Below are positions 1 through 3,300 of a stretch of 5,992 nt of DNA, piece after piece (position 1 is the first letter of the stretch; the number at the start of each line of letters is the position of its first letter). Below the pieces are notes generated by a model. It worked only from the letters and a program-made list of their open reading frames with translations. It was not told the origin of the DNA and did no database searches. The stretch is from JAOAGA01 sp964540515 (GTDB lineage: Bacteria > CALINM01), in NCBI GenBank assembly GCA_964540515.1, contig CAZIMS010000023.1, positions 1 through 5,992 of the forward strand, given 5' to 3'. The position numbers and the translations under genes were made by a program.

Positions 1-637
1 TTGTCGCATTGACTGCATCTTTCAAATTGACAAAGAAGGTCTCATCAGTCTCATACTTATTATCACCATTCACCGTCACATCAATCCGTTTAACCATTTC
101 ACCAGGCTTAAAGGTTAAAACACCACTCGCAAAAACATAGTCATTATCTTCAATTGTCGCTGAACCATCTGATGTCGCATAATTCACGGTTATCGTCTGA
201 TAACTCGGATTCGATAAACTCACATAAAACCCAAATGATTTTGTACCAGTATTACCTTCATAGGCTGAAGTGTCACTAATTACAATTGTCGGCATCGAAT
301 CATCATTCAGAATTGTACCAATTCCCAGTCCATCAGCAATCGTGCCATTAGTTGCGTCAAACAAATCAACCGTAAAATATTCGTTCGTCTCAAACTTATT
401 ATCGCATTTAACCAAGACCGTAATTTCCTTGGAAGTATCGCCTGGTAAAAATGTTAAAACTCCAGCTTCAGAAATATAATCGTCATCGGTTACTAATGCA
501 GTTACGTCATTTGTAGTCCAGTTAACTGTGACCGTGCGGTCAACCGTGTGGGACAATGTCACATTAAAAATAAATGGTGTTGTTGTAGTTGGGGGGTTAC
601 CTTCATTTGCCGAAACATCAGTAATACAAATATTAGG
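1..637 (-). repeat. Tandem Calx-beta domains, second one truncated by the window edge
   Basis: Two successive Calx-beta units lie within the exported surface protein, at 299-637 and 1-292. Landmarks repeat every 113-115 codons: EGN at residues 308-310 and 423-425, DDDY/DNDY, and DNK followed by an acidic ExxE stretch at 375 and 488. The acidic positions that usually ligate calcium in this family are kept in both copies. Further copies may follow past the left edge. Confidence 0.85.
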
Positions 638-1525
638 TGCTTTAAAGAATGTTACATGAATTGTATGATTATCCTTTAACGGCTCAAAGGTATAGGTAGT
701 TGGTGTTGTTGGTGACACCTCTTTACCATCAACATACACCTTATCAACCGTATAACCTGGATTAGGATAAAAGGTGAAGGTTGGAGTTGAGTCTTCTTCA
801 AAGTAGTTAGTATCAGCAGGCACAATCGATCCACCTGGACCAGCGGTTGCGATAATTTGATAGACTGGATACGAATGTAGACGCACATCATCAATATAAA
901 CACCTTTACCGCGATTATTTACTGCATGGATTGCGATAAAAACAGATTCTCCAAGCACTGGCATTATATTCCACAGAGGGACCGTATGGAGATAATAGGT
1001 ATTATTATTAGCCGTAACGATATCTGAATAAATCACATATTTTGAAGTGTCCTTTTTATATTGATGATCGTATTTAGACATCCGAACTTGGATAGTTTCA
1101 TTATTAGCATTGTCATGTGCCTTGTACCAGAAATAAAGCGTATCAAATCTAAATGCTTTCACCCGGGGCGTGATTAACCATTCATCTGCTCGTTCGCCGA
1201 CTTTGACACCTGTTGCCTCTGCTGCACCAGACGGAGTTCTAGTAGAATTAGTGGTTCTTCGCCAATATCCAGTTGTTCCACCTAAATTAATCGTATCCCA
1301 TCCTACTGGTGGAAAAGTTGTGCTCGTAAAACTTTCATTAATCCGAACAGTTAAGCCACGGGAACTTACTGGTCTTTCTTCTGGTCGAATTTTCATTACA
1401 TCAAGTTGAATTAATTCGGATTTTCCTGATTCGAGTTTGCCGCCCTGGGCTTTTTCTAACGCATATCCCGAAACGAACAACAACAATATGGATATGCATA
1501 TTAAGACTTTATTATATTTAGGCAT
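1..1525 (-). CDS. Exported multidomain surface protein: choice-of-anchor-J, InlB-type repeat, Calx-beta domains (N-terminal 508 residues, 3' end outside window)
   Basis: The frame is open from the ATG at 1525 to the left edge, so the C terminus is missing. The start is set by AAAGGAGG five nt upstream. Residues 1-22 form a signal peptide (a lysine, then the core VLICISILLLFVSGYA). Residues about 61-220 resemble the choice-of-anchor-J/cleaved-adhesin family: an NESF...PPVGW opening, the core EWLITPRV, a YFWYKAH strand, and a closing VYIDDVRL. Residues 221-295 fit the InlB-like bacterial repeat (ATAGPGGSI, PNPGYTVDKVYVDG, HTIHVTF). Residues 297-409 are a full Calx-beta domain (DVSANEGN, DDDY, DNKFETNEYFTVDL). 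A second begins at 412 (DTSAYEGN, DNDY, DNKYETDETFFVNL) and is cut near its end. Calx-beta domains bind calcium and are common in adhesins. I infer an extracellular adhesin-like protein; no catalytic domain is visible. A C-terminal sorting domain would be expected beyond the edge but cannot be seen. Confidence 0.9.
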   Translation of the reverse strand, partial: MPKYNKVLICISILLLFVSGYALEKAQGGKLESGKSELIQLDVMKIRPEERPVSSRGLTVRINESFTSTTFPPVGWDTINLGGTTGYWRRTTNSTRTPSGAAEATGVKVGERADEWLITPRVKAFRFDTLYFWYKAHDNANNETIQVRMSKYDHQYKKDTSKYVIYSDIVTANNNTYYLHTVPLWNIMPVLGESVFIAIHAVNNRGKGVYIDDVRLHSYPVYQIIATAGPGGSIVPADTNYFEEDSTPTFTFYPNPGYTVDKVYVDGKEVSPTTPTTYTFEPLKDNHTIHVTFFKAPNICITDVSANEGNPPTTTTPFIFNVTLSHTVDRTVTVNWTTNDVTALVTDDDYISEAGVLTFLPGDTSKEITVLVKCDNKFETNEYFTVDLFDATNGTIADGLGIGTILNDDSMPTIVISDTSAYEGNTGTKSFGFYVSLSNPSYQTITVNYATSDGSATIEDNDYVFASGVLTFKPGEMVKRIDVTVNGDNKYETDETFFVNLKDAVNAT

Positions 1526-1670
1526 ATCTGCCTCCTTTCAAGCCAATATTTGTAATTGACTTGGCTATTGTTAAAAAGATTGAATGTTTTAGAATAAAAT
1601 AATTATATTTATTAGTAGTAAATAGCGTCTCCGACAAAAATCGGAAAGCGCTATTAAGTTTATTTATCAT
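1518..1670 (-). CDS. Candidate small ORF, 50 aa, overlapping the start of the Calx-beta gene
   Basis: The ATG at 1670 is preceded by GGAGG with a 4-nt spacer (1675-1679), as strong a ribosome binding site as those of the large genes. The frame runs 50 codons and stops with TAA at 1520-1518, so its end overlaps the next gene's first 8 nt. The peptide begins MINKLNSAFRFL and ends GLKGGRYA. It is basic (seven Lys/Arg, one Glu), with a moderately hydrophobic middle (YFILKHSIFLTIA) interrupted by a lysine, so it is not a clear membrane segment. I recognise no family. It could be a translationally coupled leader peptide opening the downstream start, or a chance frame next to a decayed start. The inverted repeat at 1621-1655 lies within its early codons. 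Confidence 0.4.
   Translation of the reverse strand: MINKLNSAFRFLSETLFTTNKYNYFILKHSIFLTIAKSITNIGLKGGRYA
1531..1538 (-). promoter_or_regulatory. Strong Shine-Dalgarno site for the Calx-beta surface protein
   Basis: The minus strand reads AAAGGAGG, then CAGAT, then ATG: a near-ideal site with 5-nt spacing that fixes the start at 1525. The site lies inside the last codons of the small ORF at 1518-1670 and just 3' of a 6-bp inverted repeat (1541-1566), so either could influence its accessibility. Confidence 0.85.
1541..1566. repeat. 6-bp inverted repeat next to the Calx-beta gene ribosome binding site
   Basis: AGCCAA (1541-1546) and TTGGCT (1561-1566) are perfect complements separated by 14 A+T-rich bases. 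The 3' arm in the transcript ends 2 nt before AAAGGAGG. It is short and could be chance, but its position would allow it to affect initiation. Confidence 0.35.
1621..1655. repeat. 35-bp nested inverted repeat
   Basis: Plus-strand arms AATAGCG (1621-1627) and CGCTATT (1649-1655) enclose a second perfect pair, TCCGA (1630-1634) and TCGGA (1641-1645), around a CAAAAA loop. A small asymmetric internal loop separates the stems. There is no T run after it in the minus direction. It could be an RNA hairpin, a protein-binding palindrome or a short dispersed repeat; genome-wide copies would decide. Confidence 0.6.
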
Positions 1671-1768
1671 TTTACCTCCAAGGATTTTCTAACAGCCGAT
1701 CGCCGACCGTAAACTACTAAATAGCAGTTAACCCAAACTGGCTTACGAACAGCTGTTATTTTTTTCAT
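1667..1768 (-). CDS. Weak candidate small ORF, 33 aa, ATGA-overlapping the next small ORF
   Basis: The ATG at 1768 opens 33 codons ending in a TGA that shares an ATGA with the start of the 50-codon ORF. The peptide begins MKKITAVRKPVW and is very basic (nine Lys/Arg, one Glu). AVRK occurs twice because the two arms of the surrounding inverted repeat both encode it. No Shine-Dalgarno sequence precedes the ATG, and most of the frame is occupied by the inverted repeat at 1691-1757. A structured RNA with an accidental open frame explains the region equally well. No family is recognised. Confidence 0.2.
   Translation of the reverse strand: MKKITAVRKPVWVNCYLVVYGRRSAVRKSLEVK
1675..1679 (-). promoter_or_regulatory. 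Shine-Dalgarno site of the 50-codon small ORF
   Basis: The minus strand reads TTGGAGG, TAAA, then ATG. It is the only strong ribosome binding site in the intercistronic region apart from that of the downstream gene, and it is the main reason to take the small ORF seriously. It lies 12 nt after the 3' arm of the long inverted repeat. Confidence 0.55.
1691..1757 (-). repeat. Long imperfect inverted repeat, candidate structured leader RNA
   Basis: In the transcript direction the 5' arm AACAGCTGTTCG (1757-1746) can pair with the 3' arm CGATCGGCTGTT (1702-1691). This gives ten Watson-Crick pairs, one G-U and one U-U mismatch over 12 positions. Between the arms a second hairpin is possible: CAGTT, loop TGGGTT, AACTG. 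A competing CGTAA/TTACG pairing also fits. No U tract follows, so it does not look like an intrinsic terminator. The outer 5' arm contains a perfect palindrome, AACAGCTGTT. Confidence 0.5.
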
Positions 1769-1827
1769 GTTACATATATAATGACAAAGCAATAGCAAAT
1801 TTAAATAAATAATGTTCTCATTCTTTC

Positions 1828-3285
1828 TTATTCGGAAATAACAAAAACTACTCTTCGGTTTTCCATTCCAGTTGGTCCAGGACCGGTTTTATTATTCAAT
1901 GGATACCTTTCGCCTTTTGGTGCTAACTCAATTCGTTCTGCAGGAATACCTTTACTCACCAAATAATCCTTTACCGCTTGGGCTCTTCTTAATGATAATG
2001 TCTCATTATATTTATCTGTTCCCGCAATATCCGTATGACCTTCTAAAACAATTGTCTGATCTTTGTAATAAGTATTAATCAACCGAACTGCTTCTTCAAG
2101 TTTCCAGTACTCAGTTTTCGGAATTGTATAGGAATCAAAGGGAAATAGGATATTCAAGAAGTGTCGAATATAGAACATATCAACCGCGGTTTTTAAAGAT
2201 GTCTTAATTAAATCTTTGACTTCATCCACTGATAACTTCAAGTCCGTAACATCTCCTTGTAGTTTATCAATCTTACCTGATATATCATCTAGTTTTCGAT
2301 TCAACACTCTAAATGGCCCCACAGGTTTCATGTCATTTAGTCGCATACAGACTGTGAAACGATGGGTATAGCCCGTATATGGTTTATAATTTACAGTTGC
2401 ATAATCTACATTGAATGATTTGTATTTAATTCCCGTGCCTAATGTTAAATTGGCTTTTGATACATCATAGCCTAATCTATAGCCCAGTCGCAATGCTATT
2501 TGTTGCCATGCCCAAATTTCTAAACCCAAATTAGCCCGAAATCCTGCGTCATAAATCGGATAGGATGCATCACCTAACAAACAGAAGTTGAACATACTCA
2601 ATTTGGGAAAATCGAGTGCGAATCCGAATTTTGGGGTTAGCGGTTGATGAAACCCGACATAGCGTAATCGTTCTTTTGGCCCGAAATTTTGAATTACTGC
2701 TCCCAGATTTAATGCACCGATATCGTATGGTAATATGATATTCGGACAGATTGCACCCACATCTAATGCAAATGCAGTTGTCGTCCAATCTGCCCAGTCA
2801 TGGTACAGGACTTTTACATTGGCACCAGCAGTCAGATACTTATGAAATCTACCACCATAGCCCAGCACTAATCCTAAGTCATACACTCGCTTTTTTTGAT
2901 ATTGGTTGATCCAGTTACTGGTTGCATCAATTTCACCTTGATTAAAATAGATTATACCACCCGAGACAAAACCCCAATTAAATGGCAGTCCCATTCCCAA
3001 ATATGATTGTGATGAGCCAAAAATCCATTTATTGTGCGTAGCGGTAAAATACTCATATTCTAATAATGCGAGACTCGCAGGATTATATAAATAAGAATTA
3101 CAATCATAATAAGCCGTGAACGCTTCGCCGACACCAGTCTGACGAGCAGTAATTGAAATTTCAAATGGTGAAACTACTGCCAAACCCGCATTACCGCTAA
3201 TAGCAAAAAGTGGAATCGCCCAACGCATAATTGCCAATATTGTACTTGTAACTTTTGAACTTTTGCCTTTTAATCTTCTAATCAT
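1828..3285 (-). CDS. PorV/PorQ-like outer-membrane barrel fused to a C-terminal OmpA peptidoglycan-binding domain
   Basis: This is a complete 485-residue protein. The ATG at 3285 follows GGGAGG with 5-nt spacing. Residues 1-36 are a basic, hydrophobic export signal (cleavage plausible after NAGLA). Arg21 interrupts its core, and an in-frame ATG at residue 20 would give a more conventional signal but lacks that ribosome binding site. Residues about 40-315 resemble the PorV/PorQ (UPF0164) barrel family: ARQTGVGEAFTAYY, then YLYNPASLA, followed by alternating aromatic-rich strands such as LGLVLGYGGRF and ALRLGYRLGY. Residues 328-366 form a heptad-like linker (LDDISGKIDKLQGDVTDLKL). Residues 375-485 are an OmpA-like domain: GHTD with Asp419, then NETLSLRRA with Arg434, spaced 15 as in family members that bind diaminopimelate, and a closing NRRVVFVI. 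PorV shuttles or tethers cargo in type 9 secretion. Here I infer an outer-membrane protein anchored to the wall, acting with the neighbouring surface proteins. Confidence 0.9.
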   Translation of the reverse strand: MIRRLKGKSSKVTSTILAIMRWAIPLFAISGNAGLAVVSPFEISITARQTGVGEAFTAYYDCNSYLYNPASLALLEYEYFTATHNKWIFGSSQSYLGMGLPFNWGFVSGGIIYFNQGEIDATSNWINQYQKKRVYDLGLVLGYGGRFHKYLTAGANVKVLYHDWADWTTTAFALDVGAICPNIILPYDIGALNLGAVIQNFGPKERLRYVGFHQPLTPKFGFALDFPKLSMFNFCLLGDASYPIYDAGFRANLGLEIWAWQQIALRLGYRLGYDVSKANLTLGTGIKYKSFNVDYATVNYKPYTGYTHRFTVCMRLNDMKPVGPFRVLNRKLDDISGKIDKLQGDVTDLKLSVDEVKDLIKTSLKTAVDMFYIRHFLNILFPFDSYTIPKTEYWKLEEAVRLINTYYKDQTIVLEGHTDIAGTDKYNETLSLRRAQAVKDYLVSKGIPAERIELAPKGERYPLNNKTGPGPTGMENRRVVFVISE

Positions 3286-3290
3286 AGTTT

Positions 3291-3296
3291 CCTCCC
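3291..3296 (-). promoter_or_regulatory. Shine-Dalgarno site of the PorV-OmpA fusion gene
   Basis: The minus strand reads GGGAGG, AAACT, then ATG. It occupies most of the 15-nt gap after the upstream stop codon. It supports both the start at 3285 and co-transcription with the large repeat protein. Confidence 0.85.
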
Positions 3297-3300
3297 TATT

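Larger units (their letters stand above)
1526..1827 (-). other. 302-nt intercistronic region with inverted repeats and small ORFs
   Basis: This gap between the OmpA-fusion gene and the Calx-beta gene holds no large gene on either strand. Reading in the direction of transcription it contains an A+T-rich stretch (1827-1769), a 33-codon ORF, a long inverted repeat (1691-1757), a strong ribosome binding site (1675-1679), a 50-codon ORF, a second inverted repeat (1621-1655), an A+T-rich stretch and a third inverted repeat next to the downstream gene's ribosome binding site. No GC-rich hairpin followed by a T run is seen in the minus direction, so readthrough from the upstream genes is plausible. 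A minus-strand TATAAT occurs near 1601-1606 but has no convincing -35 partner. The hexamer AATAGC occurs on the plus strand at 1621, 1720 and 1791. Confidence 0.7.

Noticed and set aside
270..479. Plus-strand open frame of 69 codons
   Set aside because: It is antisense to the Calx-beta coding region, whose domain matches are continuous across it; there is no ribosome binding site or recognisable protein.
676..903. Minus-strand open frame of 75 codons out of frame with the Calx-beta surface gene
   Set aside because: It lies wholly inside a well-supported gene read in another frame of the same strand, has no ribosome binding site, and its translation looks like frame-shifted low-complexity sequence.
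1170..1409. Plus-strand open frame of 79 codons
   Set aside because: It is antisense to the choice-of-anchor-J domain; no ribosome binding site and no recognisable protein.
1719..1765. Plus-strand hairpin followed by seven T residues, resembling an intrinsic terminator
   Set aside because: A 9-position stem (AAATAGCAG with CTGTTATTT, one G-U pair) precedes the T run, but the loop is about 25 nt and no plus-strand gene lies upstream for it to end. In the real transcript direction the T run becomes A residues.
1526..1827. tRNA or known riboswitch in the intercistronic region
   Set aside because: No cloverleaf with a T-loop sequence and no conserved core of a riboswitch class that I know (including cyclic di-GMP types) could be fitted by eye.
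1872..2078. Plus-strand open frame of 68 codons
   Set aside because: It is antisense to the conserved OmpA domain, which fully explains the sequence.
2570..2788. Minus-strand open frame with several cysteines (CICIRCGC), suggestive of a metal site
   Set aside because: It is a shifted-frame reading inside the barrel gene; the cysteines come from the codons of the real frame.
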